Below, in pieces: positions 7,951-16,438 of a stretch of 48,592 nt of DNA (its first letter is position 1; each line of letters starts with the position of its first letter). The DNA lies in assembly GCA_965662545.1 (NCBI GenBank), contig CBFIHZ010000031.1, positions 1 to 48,592 of the forward strand. The letters are read 5' to 3'. The stretch is from CPC320 sp002684375. GTDB lineage: Bacteria > Pseudomonadota > Alphaproteobacteria > Rhodobacterales > Rhodobacteraceae. A program made the translations under genes and the position numbers. Under the pieces are notes generated by a model. The model was not told the DNA's origin and did not search any database. It saw only the letters and a list, made by a program, of their open reading frames with translations.

Positions 7951-8989
7951 TCTTAAAATCAAGATAAGCGATCTTTATAAGATCTTTGGCGCCAATGGTG
8001 CGGCGCATGTGGACAAAGTGCGCAACGGTGTTGGCAAAACCGAACTGCTGGAAAAACACGGCCACGTGCTGGGCCTGCAGAATATCAATATTGATATTTT
8101 TGCAGGACGCATTCAGGTAATTATGGGCTTGTCAGGGTCTGGAAAATCGACCTTGATCCGCCATATCAATCGCCTGATTGAACCCACCACGGGTGAGATT
8201 ATGATCGATGGCAAGGATGTGCTGTCTATGTCAGACGCCGAGTTGCTGCATTTCCGCCGGTTTGATGCTTCGATGGTGTTCCAAAAATTTGCACTGCTGC
8301 CGCATCGGACGGTTCTGGCGAATACCACCTATGGGCTCTCGATGCAGGGGATCGAGCAAAGCGAAGCCGAGAAACGCGCCAGCCATTGGTTGGAGCGGGT
8401 TGGCTTGGGGGGCTTTGAAGACCGCTTTCCGGCCCAATTGTCAGGTGGTATGCAGCAGCGCGTGGGGCTGGCGCGTGCGCTGGCCACCGATGCTGATATC
8501 TTGCTGATGGACGAGGCTTTCTCGGCCCTGGACCCGTTAATTCGCGCCGACATGCAGGGTATCTTGCTGGATCTGCAATCGGAATTGCACAAGACCATCG
8601 TCTTCATCACCCATGACCTTGATGAGGCGCTGCGGATTGGTGATGACATTGCTATCCTGCGGGATGGTAATCTGGTGCAGCAGGGATCGTCTCAGGATAT
8701 TGTGTTAAACCCGGCAGATGAGTACGTGGCCGATTTCACCAAGGATATCAATCGCGCTCGTGTTCTGACACTTGGGACGCTCTCGCATAATGAACCCAGC
8801 GTGGATGGCATTGTCTTGGACAGCACGCTGACGCTGGAGCAGGCGATGAATGATCTGGCTGCTTCTGAAAAAGAGGCGATTAATGTAACCCGGGATGGCC
8901 AAATGATTGGACAAGTGACGATGCGGGATATGATCTACGCAGCGTCGCGGGTAAAGGCGGGCGACGGAGATACGGTAACATACCGCTAA
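7940..8989 (+). CDS. tmoV: ABC transporter ATP-binding protein for glycine betaine/TMAO-type amines
   Basis: 349 residues. Walker A is GLSGSGKST (about residues 64-72), the signature LSGGMQQRVGLARAL, Walker B ILLMDEAFSALDPL and the switch FITHDLDEA; all are intact. The N-terminal LYKIFGANGAA region, the insert GKTELLEKHGHVLGLQNINIDI and a C-terminal CBS-like part (about 275-349) are typical of OpuAA/ProV-type ATPases, where the CBS part senses ionic strength or ligand state. The start at 7940 is chosen because GAAGGAGAG stands just before this ATG and it matches the family start; an upstream in-frame start would lie deep in the permease gene. Confidence 0.8.
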   Translation: MVPDLKIKISDLYKIFGANGAAHVDKVRNGVGKTELLEKHGHVLGLQNINIDIFAGRIQVIMGLSGSGKSTLIRHINRLIEPTTGEIMIDGKDVLSMSDAELLHFRRFDASMVFQKFALLPHRTVLANTTYGLSMQGIEQSEAEKRASHWLERVGLGGFEDRFPAQLSGGMQQRVGLARALATDADILLMDEAFSALDPLIRADMQGILLDLQSELHKTIVFITHDLDEALRIGDDIAILRDGNLVQQGSSQDIVLNPADEYVADFTKDINRARVLTLGTLSHNEPSVDGIVLDSTLTLEQAMNDLAASEKEAINVTRDGQMIGQVTMRDMIYAASRVKAGDGDTVTYR

Positions 8990-9067
8990 ACTGAAGCGGG
9001 GCATCTAAACAAACGAATTCTGTTTGATCGGGCCGGGGCTTCTGGGTGATTTGCCAATGATTTACGT

Positions 9068-9093
9068 GGGCGGGCTTGATTCAGGGTCCGCCC
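9068..9093 (+). terminator. GC-rich hairpin after the transporter operon
   Basis: GGGCGG (9068-9073) pairs with CCGCCC (9088-9093) with a 14-base loop. No T-run follows, so it may be a weak or Rho-aided terminator. The rest of the 309-bp gap 8990-9298 shows no gene. Confidence 0.35.
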
Positions 9094-9232
9094 GATTGCA
9101 TTAAATGTGGGGTGGTTCTGAATGCATTGGGATTTTGGCAAGTTGCGGATTGCAAAGTGTGGTGCCGCTGATTTCAAATGACCCGACCTATCAGGCATTG
9201 TCGGATGATGTAGGGCATTATAGGCATTTCGT

Positions 9233-9262
9233 TTGACAGCTGTGGTATCTTCGGCATTTACC
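9233..9262 (+). promoter_or_regulatory. Possible sigma-70 promoter of ugd
   Basis: A consensus -35 TTGACA lies at 9233-9238, about 60 bp before the ugd ATG. The -10 position is poor (CATTTAC region near 9255-9261), so this is only a candidate. Confidence 0.35.
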
Positions 9263-9298
9263 AAACGCTGATTTGTGGGGCGAAATAAGGGGCGCGAG

Positions 9299-10603
9299 AT
9301 GAAGATTGTTATGGTTGGCGCCGGTTATGTCGGGCTGGTATCCGGGGTCTGTTTTTCTGACTTTGGGCATGATGTAATCTGTGTCGATAAAGATCCCGAT
9401 AAAATTATGCGACTGAACCGTGGTGAGGTGCCAATTTTCGAACCGGGGCTTGAAGTATTGATGACAAAAAATATTCAGGCGGGGCGGCTGTCTTTCACCG
9501 TCGATTTGTCGAGTGCAATCGATGGCGCAGATGCGGTTTTTATTTCGGTTGGGACACCGACGCGTCGTGGTGAGGGGCATGCTGACCTGGATTATGTATT
9601 TGCTGCTGTCGAGGAAATTGCCTTGGCAGCGCGCGGATATCTTGTGATTGTTACGAAATCTACAGTGCCTGTTGGGACCAATCGGCGGGTTTGGGATCGC
9701 GTGGCAAACGCAAACCCGGCGCTGGAGTTTGATGTAGCCTCTAACCCGGAATTTATGCGCGAAGGAGCTGCGATCGAAGACTTTATGAAGCCTGACCGCG
9801 TTGTCGTTGGCGTGCAGAGTGACCGCGCAGCTGACGTGATGAAAAACGTTTACAGGCCTCTGTATCTGCGCGATTTTCCTTTCGTGACTACGGATTTGGA
9901 AAGTGCAGAGATGATCAAATATGCCGCCAATGCTTTTCTGGCGACAAAGGTCACTTTCATCAATGAAATTGCGGCATTGTGCGAAAAAGTTGGGGCCGAT
10001 GTGAAAGAGGTGGCGCGCGGCATGGGCATGGACAATCGTATCGGTAACAAGTTTTTGCATGCCGGTCCGGGCTATGGGGGCTCGTGCTTTCCAAAAGATA
10101 CCAAAGCACTGTCGCGGATTGGTCAAGAGAACGCGGTGCCGATGCGCATTACCGAGACGGTGATTGCGGTCAATGAACAGATCAAACGTCGTATGATCGA
10201 CAAGTTATTAGACATCTGCGAGGGCAGCTTTAACACCAAAACGATCGTTGTACTGGGTGTGACTTTCAAACCGAATACTGATGACATGCGCGAGGCGCCG
10301 TCTCTGACCCTCGTGCCGGCAATGATCGGGGCTGGTGCCAAGGTTCGGGTTGTTGATCCACAAGGCCATCACGAAGGCAAAGCGCTTTTGCCTGGCGTGG
10401 TGTGGTGTGAAGACGTTTATCAGGCAGCTCAGGGCGCAGATTTGGTGGTTATCCTGACCGAGTGGAATGAGTTCAGGGCGCTTGATTTGGGGCGTCTTTC
10501 ACAGGGGATGTCCACGTCCCGTCTGGCGGATCTGCGCAATATATATGCGGCAGATGAGGCTAAAAAAGCAGGCTTTGAAGCGTATGTGTCGGTGGGTCGA
10601 TAG
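9299..10603 (+). CDS. ugd: UDP-glucose 6-dehydrogenase
   Basis: 434 residues, the usual length. It oxidises UDP-glucose to UDP-glucuronate with two NAD+, supplying precursors for exopolysaccharide and lipopolysaccharide. The N-terminal Rossmann motif is MKIVMVGAGYVGLVSGVCFSDFGH, with SVGTPTRRGEGHADLDYV and STVPVGTNRR following. The active-site segment GPGYGGSCFPKDTKAL holds the catalytic Cys at about residue 263, and the C-terminal UDP-binding domain has FKPNTDDMREAPS. The ATG at 9299 follows AAGGGGCG and begins at the Rossmann strand; an in-frame start 24 bp earlier is less likely. It stands alone, without polysaccharide genes beside it. Confidence 0.93.
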   Translation: MKIVMVGAGYVGLVSGVCFSDFGHDVICVDKDPDKIMRLNRGEVPIFEPGLEVLMTKNIQAGRLSFTVDLSSAIDGADAVFISVGTPTRRGEGHADLDYVFAAVEEIALAARGYLVIVTKSTVPVGTNRRVWDRVANANPALEFDVASNPEFMREGAAIEDFMKPDRVVVGVQSDRAADVMKNVYRPLYLRDFPFVTTDLESAEMIKYAANAFLATKVTFINEIAALCEKVGADVKEVARGMGMDNRIGNKFLHAGPGYGGSCFPKDTKALSRIGQENAVPMRITETVIAVNEQIKRRMIDKLLDICEGSFNTKTIVVLGVTFKPNTDDMREAPSLTLVPAMIGAGAKVRVVDPQGHHEGKALLPGVVWCEDVYQAAQGADLVVILTEWNEFRALDLGRLSQGMSTSRLADLRNIYAADEAKKAGFEAYVSVGR

Positions 10604-11150
10604 AGGCAAGCATGCCTGAAATTTCACGGTTCAAACGACTGATAGTGCGGTGCTCAGTCTTTTGGTAAATCTGCCAAAGGTTTGATTGCGTTGCGACCGC
10701 GCCCTGATCATGGGGCGGTAAGATCACAGAGGGGCTGTGATCGTGGCAGGCACCAGTATGAGGACGGTGTGTTTTTAGGCTTGTGATGCGAAGATAACCT
10801 CAGTGGTCATTTTGATGCGCCTTTGGTGCGTGCATGTAGAGAAAAAACATAAACTCAGGCGCGGATGCCTCAACGATCTGCTGTGATTTTGACCAACCTC
10901 AGTTTGGGCTTATCCAAGGCGCCCGCCGCAGGGATCACAGGTTGATAAATGAAGGTTTGCGCCGAGCGTTCGGACTGTGGTTGCTGAGTTTAGTCTGGTT
11001 GAAAAGCCGGAAACGCTTGCAATCATGCGGCGGGAATAGTCAAAAGTTTTTCCTGTCTGTCCTCAGGGCTGCAGCTTGATGGTATCTGCGCGTTGACTTT
11101 GTCTGCCCGTTTGTGGGTGGGAGCCTCAATTCGGCTGTGGCGCGGTGCTT
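10604..11150. other. 547-bp stretch without a convincing gene
   Basis: Between ugd and the convergent imuB no supported gene or RNA is seen. A minus-strand frame of 37 open codons ends at about 10870 (…FIYQPVIPAAG…KITADR), but it is too short to be significant. This is where dnaE2 would be expected in an imuA-imuB-dnaE2 cassette, and no DnaE2-like sequence is visible. Confidence 0.5.
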
Positions 11151-12818
11151 TCAGGCAAAACTGCCATGGGTAAACCATCCGGCTGAGAGGCTTGCGCCAT
11201 GGGCATAAAACAACCAAAGCCGGTCGCCTGTCTGTGTGGTGAGACACCAATAGTCGCGTACGCCTGACCGCCAGTTGGGATCATCCAGCCACCATTCGGG
11301 TGCAAGGCGTTCGGGCCCTGTGGCTTGCAGGGTGATCAGGTTGCGACCACGCCAGCGAAACTGAGCCGGAGGCGTGGGTGTGTCGGGTGCGGTGACCGGC
11401 TCTGGTGACCACAGTATCAGCGGGCGGGGGGCGGAGCAGAGGGGCCATTCGCCTGCGGGTTCCGACCATGCCGCCGCGAGGGTCAGCGCGGATTTCTCTG
11501 GAATGTGGCTGTCGCCGGGATGACGACGGGTGATGTGGTCAAGGCCAATACGCGCGCCAATCCGACCAATCAAATCCTCGATGGCCACGGTTTGTGGTAT
11601 GGTCGCAGCCGCGGCCGCAGTGGGGGTGGATAGGCTGTCAAGAGGCTGGTGTTGTTGATGTGGTTGCAGCGGCTCGGTTTGCGTGGCTTCGAGGCGCAGC
11701 ATATCAATACCGAAACCGGCATCAATTTTGGCAAGTTTCATCACCAAAAGCGGGTGTATCCGCTCGGGGTCACTGCTGGCGCGGGCCAGACCGATATCAA
11801 AGCATTGCATGGTTTGGTCACAGCGATAGGCTTGCAAACGCAGTTGCCGTGCGCCGCGGTTTTCGGCTGCCAGCTTGCTACAAAGCCGTGGTAAAAGCCG
11901 CTTGATTGCGGCGATAAGATCGCTTTCCAGCCCGATGGGTTCGGGCAGTGTCAGCCGTATGGCAAAGACAGACAGTGCTGCCGCCGGCGAGACGGGCTCG
12001 GCGGCGCTGCCAAAGGCCTGATCCAAGCGCAACACCAAACCCTTGCCAAAACGACGGGCCAAGGCGGCGCGGGGCTGACCGGCCAGATCGCCAATGCGGC
12101 GCAAACCGAGGCGTGAAAGTTGTTCAATAAGAGTGGTGTCTAATCGTAATGCGGCCACTGGTAAATCGCGCAACAGGCTATGAGCCAGCCCCGGGGGAGC
12201 GATGCTGTGGCTCGCCTGATCGACAGCTACTGCGTGCCGGGCTGCACCGGTCAGCTCATATGTCCGGCGTTTGCGGGCCCGGGTACGGGTCGCGCGCGCC
12301 TCTTGATCGATGGCATCGCCATTGCGGTGGCTGGCGGTGGCGTGGCCGGCATAATGCGCCAACGCCCAAGCCGCCCCCAGCGTATCGGCCAATCCGATCC
12401 GGACACTTAAGTTCAGCTTGCCACACTCTTGTTCGATCTGACCGACCAACCCGGGCTCTCCGCCAAACAGATGGGCACAACCGGTCACATCCAATACCAG
12501 ACTATCGGGGGTGACGGCGTTGACCCAGGGTGAATATTTTCCTGCCCAGCGTTGCAGGCGGGTGAGAAACAGCGCTTCAGATGACGGGTTTTGACTGCGC
12601 GTCACAAGGGTGTGGCACATGGCTTGTGCGTCTCGAAGCGGCTGCCCCGGGTGCAGCCCTGCGGCCGAGGCGGCCTGTGATAAAGACAACAAAACCTGCG
12701 CCTGCGATTTGTTCTGAACCACGGCAAAAGGGATGTTTGGGTCACATATAGCGCTGCGCAGCAACTGCTCAGCGCCCAGACGGGGAAACCACAGAGATAG
12801 GATACGACGTGAGGGCAT
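11151..12818 (-). CDS. imuB: ImuB-type Y-family DNA polymerase homologue
   Basis: 555 residues. The N-terminal Y-family part opens MPSRRILSLWFPRLGAEQLLR and continues with GLHPGQPLRDAQAMC, DSLVLDVTGCAHLFGGE and VRIGLADTLGAAWALAHY. The little-finger region follows (RLGLRRIGDLAGQPRAALARRFG). A long variable C-terminal region near 300-555 ends in WFLYAH-type sequence and HGSFA. ImuB is a catalytically inactive polymerase homologue that bridges the beta clamp, ImuA and DnaE2 in damage-induced mutagenesis. Here neither imuA upstream nor dnaE2 downstream is present, so it is an orphan. A Gln/His/Ala-rich linker lies near 400-420. Confidence 0.85.
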   Translation of the reverse strand: MPSRRILSLWFPRLGAEQLLRSAICDPNIPFAVVQNKSQAQVLLSLSQAASAAGLHPGQPLRDAQAMCHTLVTRSQNPSSEALFLTRLQRWAGKYSPWVNAVTPDSLVLDVTGCAHLFGGEPGLVGQIEQECGKLNLSVRIGLADTLGAAWALAHYAGHATASHRNGDAIDQEARATRTRARKRRTYELTGAARHAVAVDQASHSIAPPGLAHSLLRDLPVAALRLDTTLIEQLSRLGLRRIGDLAGQPRAALARRFGKGLVLRLDQAFGSAAEPVSPAAALSVFAIRLTLPEPIGLESDLIAAIKRLLPRLCSKLAAENRGARQLRLQAYRCDQTMQCFDIGLARASSDPERIHPLLVMKLAKIDAGFGIDMLRLEATQTEPLQPHQQHQPLDSLSTPTAAAAATIPQTVAIEDLIGRIGARIGLDHITRRHPGDSHIPEKSALTLAAAWSEPAGEWPLCSAPRPLILWSPEPVTAPDTPTPPAQFRWRGRNLITLQATGPERLAPEWWLDDPNWRSGVRDYWCLTTQTGDRLWLFYAHGASLSAGWFTHGSFA

Positions 12819-13088
12819 ATTTTGTTCATGATTTGTTCTTATTGCAGACTAGGCGTCTCTTTGTCGTGAGTCGAGTCCTGCAAAAGCGGGGGGTGGGGCT
12901 ATGCGGATGGCCTGTTGCAGCTGTCTTAAGAAAAGAATTTCCCGCAGTTTGCGCCAAAAGGCGAGGTGTCAAATTTGCTCTATAACATCGTCCAACTGCC
13001 GGAGGCCAAAGCGCGACACAACACGGTAGCCGTTGACAAAATTGCCGGCCCGTTCAGTGTATAGCTTATATTTTCAATATATATCGAC

Positions 13089-13093
13089 AGGAG
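13089..13093 (+). promoter_or_regulatory. Ribosome-binding site deciding the clpP-like start
   Basis: AGGAG lies 8 bases before the ATG at 13102. The frame is open further upstream to 13033, but that extension crosses AT-rich leader and has no ribosome site. Confidence 0.65.
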
Positions 13094-13101
13094 TTCAAAT
13101 T

Positions 13102-13683
13102 ATGGCAATTTTAAAAGCGGCGCAGGACCAGGTTTCACGACGTGGTGCGATTGAAGAACATTTTTTTCAAAGTCGCACTATTGTTCTCACCGGGGAGATC
13201 ACCCATCAACTTGCACAACGCGTCACAGAGCATATGCTGGCCCTGGCTGAGACAAGTGATGATCCGATCAATATGATTATCAGTTCTCCCGGGGGGCATG
13301 TGGAATCTGGCGATATGGTACATGACATGATCAAATTCATCCGTCCTAGGGTGCGTACGATTGGCAGCGGTTGGGTGGCCAGTGCCGGGGCGTTAATCTT
13401 TGTGGGGGCTGATATCAAAGATCGTTACTGTTTGCCCAATACACGATTTTTGTTACATCAACCCAGTGGCGGCATCGGTGGCAGCGCGTCGGATATGGAA
13501 ATTCAGGCAAACCAAATCCGGCATATGCGGTCGCGGTTTGAGACCCTGTTTGCTCGGGCAACGGGACAAACTGAGGCACGGATCAAAGCAGATACAAAAC
13601 GAGACTTTTGGCTTAATACCGAGGCGGCGCTGTCATATGGTCTGGTGGGGCGGGTTGTGGCTTCGGTCACAGAGTTGTTGTGA
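13102..13683 (+). CDS. ClpP-type ATP-dependent protease subunit
   Basis: 193 residues of the S14 family. Catalytic Ser lies in VASAGALI, where the canonical motif is ASMGA; His is in TRFLLHQPSGG and Asp in KRDFWLN, so the triad is complete. IISSPGGHVESGDMVHDMIKFI is the family handle region near residues 59-80. It differs from housekeeping ClpP (no MPxV N-terminus, Met replaced in the Ser motif) and is not beside clpX or tig, so it is probably a second ClpP paralogue of the kind seen in Rhodobacterales, perhaps forming mixed or alternative barrels. The next gene overlaps its stop by 4 bp. Confidence 0.85.
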   Translation: MAILKAAQDQVSRRGAIEEHFFQSRTIVLTGEITHQLAQRVTEHMLALAETSDDPINMIISSPGGHVESGDMVHDMIKFIRPRVRTIGSGWVASAGALIFVGADIKDRYCLPNTRFLLHQPSGGIGGSASDMEIQANQIRHMRSRFETLFARATGQTEARIKADTKRDFWLNTEAALSYGLVGRVVASVTELL

Positions 13684-14174
13684 AATCTGCGTTGATCATA
13701 CGCCCCGCAACTGTGGAGGATCACCATCAGATCTGGGCTGTGCTCAAACCGGTGTTCCGGGCTGGTGATACCTATGCAATTGACCCGGCGATTTCACGCA
13801 GGGCCGCATTGGAGTATTGGTGCGGTGCCAGCCGCTCGGTCTGGGTGGCGGTCAAGGACGCACAGGTGGTAGGCAGCTATTATCTTTGTGCCAATCAATC
13901 CGGCGGTGGCAAGCATGTGTGCAATTGTGGTTTTGTCACCAGCCCCAAAGCACAGGGGCAGGGTGTGGCGCGCGCCATGCTGGACCGTGCGTTAGATGCG
14001 GCGCGTCAGACCGGTTACCGTGCGATGCAGTTTAATTTTGTCGTCGCAACAAATCACCGGGCGCTGGCGCTGTGGCAACGGGCTGGATTTGATGTTGTCG
14101 GGCGATTGCCCGGGGCGTTTAAGCATCCCACGCAAGGCTATGTTGACGCGCTGGTTTTATATCAAACGCTTTAG
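13680..14174 (+). CDS. GNAT family N-acetyltransferase
   Basis: 164 residues with the GNAT fold. The first strand is ALIIRPATVEDHHQIWAV, and motif A is FVTSPKAQGQGVARAMLDRALDAAR near residues 83-107, containing the acetyl-CoA loop Q-x-x-G-x-A. The end FVVATNHRALALWQRAGFDVVGRLPGAF matches motif B. The substrate cannot be inferred. The start is GTG in a GTGA overlap with the ClpP-like gene, so the pair is probably co-transcribed and coupled. This suggests, but does not show, a link between the two functions. Confidence 0.8.
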   Translation: MKSALIIRPATVEDHHQIWAVLKPVFRAGDTYAIDPAISRRAALEYWCGASRSVWVAVKDAQVVGSYYLCANQSGGGKHVCNCGFVTSPKAQGQGVARAMLDRALDAARQTGYRAMQFNFVVATNHRALALWQRAGFDVVGRLPGAFKHPTQGYVDALVLYQTL

Positions 14175-14274
14175 CGATCCTGACACTGCGAATTGGGGCT
14201 GGGATGTTGCTTTAATTTTAGTGTTTTCTGCGCAATGTGATTGACCTCGCTTGTGCAGGTGATACCTGCGATGC

Positions 14275-15228
14275 ATGCTGGCCATTTTCCTGAAAACCCT
14301 GCCGTTTTTTGCCGTGATCTGTCTGGGGTATTGCGCCGGGCGCAGCCAGTTTTTTAATCAGCAGGCCACGGCGTATCTGACCAAGTTCGTGTTTTACTTT
14401 GCGCTTTCTGCGATGCTGTTTCGATTTTCATCTGCAATGTCGCTGGGCGAGATTTTTGACGGTTCCTTTGTCTTGGCCTATTTTCTGGGCACGTTGGTTG
14501 TTTATACTTTGGCCACTGCGGTGGCCCTTTGGCGGCAAAAACCGATGGCCGAAGCCGCGATCGAGGCGCAATGTGCGGTGATTGGGAACGTCGGCTTTTT
14601 GGGCATTCCAATGTTAATTCTGCTGCTTGGCCCAAAGGCGGTCGGCCCGGTAATGTTGGTACTGGCGGTTGATTTGATTTTCTTTGGCAGTCTCGTGGTG
14701 ATGCTGGTTACAGGATCTCGCGGCGGCCAAGCCGGTTTTGCGATGTTCGCAACCTCGGCTGCGGGTCTGGTCAAAAACCCGATGATCGTGTCGATCTCGC
14801 TTGGCTTGTGCTGGTCGGCGCTGTCATTGCCAATCCCCGCACCGTTGAACGATTTCGTCACAATTTTGGGTGGGGCGGCAACGCCGGGCGCGTTGTTTGC
14901 GATTGGCGCGTCGTTGGCGTTTAAATCGGCCGAACGGCTCGAGGTTGCGGCGTGGTTATCGTTTTGCAAGCTGATCTTGCACCCAGCCTGTGTTGCCTTT
15001 TCCGCATTTGTGGTTTTCTCGGTCGAACGCTATTCGGCAGGTGTGATGGTTGCCGCTGCGGCTTTGCCGGTGGCGGGAAACGTCTATATTATTTCCCAGC
15101 ATTACGGGGTGGCCCCGCAGCGTGTGTCGGCCTCTATCTTGATCTCGACAGGTATAAGCATTGTTACGTTATCTGTCGTTATCGCCCTGATAGGTGCAGG
15201 TTTAGTGCCGGGTCAAAACCCGTCTTAG
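14275..15228 (+). CDS. AEC family transporter
   Basis: 317 residues with about ten hydrophobic helices arranged as two halves, the AEC (auxin efflux carrier-like) permease pattern: FLKTLPFFAVICLGYCAGR at the start, a central polar loop, and the second-half motifs TPGALFAIGASLAFKS and AAALPVAGNVYIISQHYGVAP. Bacterial AEC proteins export small organic acids such as malate or malonate-type anions; the substrate here is unknown. It follows the GNAT gene by 100 bp without a clear promoter. The upstream ATG at 14271 is out of frame. Confidence 0.85.
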   Translation: MLAIFLKTLPFFAVICLGYCAGRSQFFNQQATAYLTKFVFYFALSAMLFRFSSAMSLGEIFDGSFVLAYFLGTLVVYTLATAVALWRQKPMAEAAIEAQCAVIGNVGFLGIPMLILLLGPKAVGPVMLVLAVDLIFFGSLVVMLVTGSRGGQAGFAMFATSAAGLVKNPMIVSISLGLCWSALSLPIPAPLNDFVTILGGAATPGALFAIGASLAFKSAERLEVAAWLSFCKLILHPACVAFSAFVVFSVERYSAGVMVAAAALPVAGNVYIISQHYGVAPQRVSASILISTGISIVTLSVVIALIGAGLVPGQNPS

Positions 15229-15601
15229 CGGTCCCTGTGTATGTCGCTGCGTTTCAATTAAGTGGTTGGCGCCCGCGATGCGCGCGCGGCCTCTGGGTTT
15301 TGGGCGGCGTCTGGGGCCAGACCCCATTTCTAAAAAGCCTACATGAGCGGTCTGTGCTGTATTGGCGCAACAAGTTTTCCCGCCGGGCTGAGGGTGGTTG
15401 AATGCGTTGATGTCAGATGGTTAGATCATGGCACCGCGCGAGGGGTTATGCTATGAGGTGAAAATGGTCTTCGCGCTGTCCAGTGTGGCAAGACTTCGCG
15501 GTCGATTTATCTTGCCGCTTTTCAGAAGGTTGGGGCTTTGCGAATGTGTCGACTCTTACATGGATAAGAAGTCGGTAACAAAATTTTAATAGGAGATATA
15601 G
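15229..15601. other. 373-bp intergenic stretch before fghA
   Basis: No gene is supported. It contains GTCTGG-GG-CCAGAC (15309-15322), a short inverted repeat without T-run, and an AT-rich end with AGGAG at 15591-15595 that serves fghA. The fghA promoter should lie here. Confidence 0.45.
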
Positions 15602-16435
15602 ATGGAAACAGTAGCTGAAAATCGTTGTTTTGGGGGTGTGCAGGGGGTCTATACACATGCCTCCGAGGCCTGCGGTGGTGATATGACTTTTGGTCTGTTT
15701 TTACCCGCCGAAGCACAGAGCGGTCCGGTGCCAGTGATGTGGTTTTTATCCGGTCTGACATGTACCCATGAGAATGCGATGGTCAAAGCCGGCGCGCAGG
15801 GATGGGCCGCTGAACAGGGCATTGCGCTGGTGTTTCCCGATACATCTCCGCGTGGTGAAGACGTTGCCGATGATGACGCCTACGATCTGGGGCAGGGCGC
15901 GGGCTTTTATGTTAATGCAACACAGAAACCCTGGGCCCCGCATTTCCGTATGTGGGATTATGTGGCCGAAGAACTGCCCGCACTGATAGGCGCCAATTTT
16001 GCCATTGATGCCGAGCGTCAGGCCATCACTGGCCATTCGATGGGAGGGCATGGTGCCTTGACCTTGGCGATGGGGTTACCGGGGCGGTTTCGATCAGTGT
16101 CGGCCTTTGCGCCGATTTGCAACCCAACGGCCTCGGACTGGGGGCGCAAACAACTGGGGGCCTATCTTGGTACCGACGAGACCACATGGGCGCCGCATGA
16201 CGCCACATTGATGATGCAATCGGCTGGCTTTGACGGTCCCATGCTGATTGATACCGGCACCAAGGATCAGTTTCTTGATTTGCTGTGCCCAGAAGCCTTG
16301 GCCGCAGCAGTGTCAACCCGCCGCCAGCAGGCGATGTTGCGTTTGCAACCGGGATATGACCACAGCTATTTCTTTATTTCGACGTTTATGGAGGATCATG
16401 TGACCTTCCATGCCGAGGCCCTGTATAGCGAGTAG
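15602..16435 (+). CDS. fghA: S-formylglutathione hydrolase
   Basis: 277 residues, full family length. It hydrolyses S-formylglutathione to formate and glutathione, the second step of glutathione-dependent formaldehyde oxidation in the cytoplasm. The esterase-D fold shows WFLSGLTCTHENAM, the nucleophile Ser146 in GHSMGGHGAL, Asp in DTGTKDQF and His in YDHSYFF. The usual partner, a class III alcohol dehydrogenase, is not in the window. The ATG follows AGGAGATATAG. The stop is only 3 bp before the transhydrogenase start, so the two are likely co-transcribed. Formaldehyde would arise from demethylation of methylated amines, which fits the TmoXWV-type importer in the same window. Confidence 0.93.
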   Translation: METVAENRCFGGVQGVYTHASEACGGDMTFGLFLPAEAQSGPVPVMWFLSGLTCTHENAMVKAGAQGWAAEQGIALVFPDTSPRGEDVADDDAYDLGQGAGFYVNATQKPWAPHFRMWDYVAEELPALIGANFAIDAERQAITGHSMGGHGALTLAMGLPGRFRSVSAFAPICNPTASDWGRKQLGAYLGTDETTWAPHDATLMMQSAGFDGPMLIDTGTKDQFLDLLCPEALAAAVSTRRQQAMLRLQPGYDHSYFFISTFMEDHVTFHAEALYSE

Positions 16436-16438
16436 AAT

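Noticed and set aside
9218..10126. 302-codon minus-strand ORF opposite ugd
   Set aside because: It is fully antisense to a clear UDP-glucose dehydrogenase and has no family-like motifs; its composition is that of a shadow frame.
10865..10980. 37-codon open minus-strand frame ending KITADR before ugd's 3' side
   Set aside because: A run this short is expected by chance, and upstream codons in the same frame hit stops at once; not enough to call a dnaE2 or other remnant.
12854..12980. Short minus-strand frame upstream of imuB (FWRKLREILFLRQLQQ… ending in DA)
   Set aside because: I tested whether it is the end of imuA. It does not resemble ImuA ends I know and is only about 37 codons, so I do not call it.
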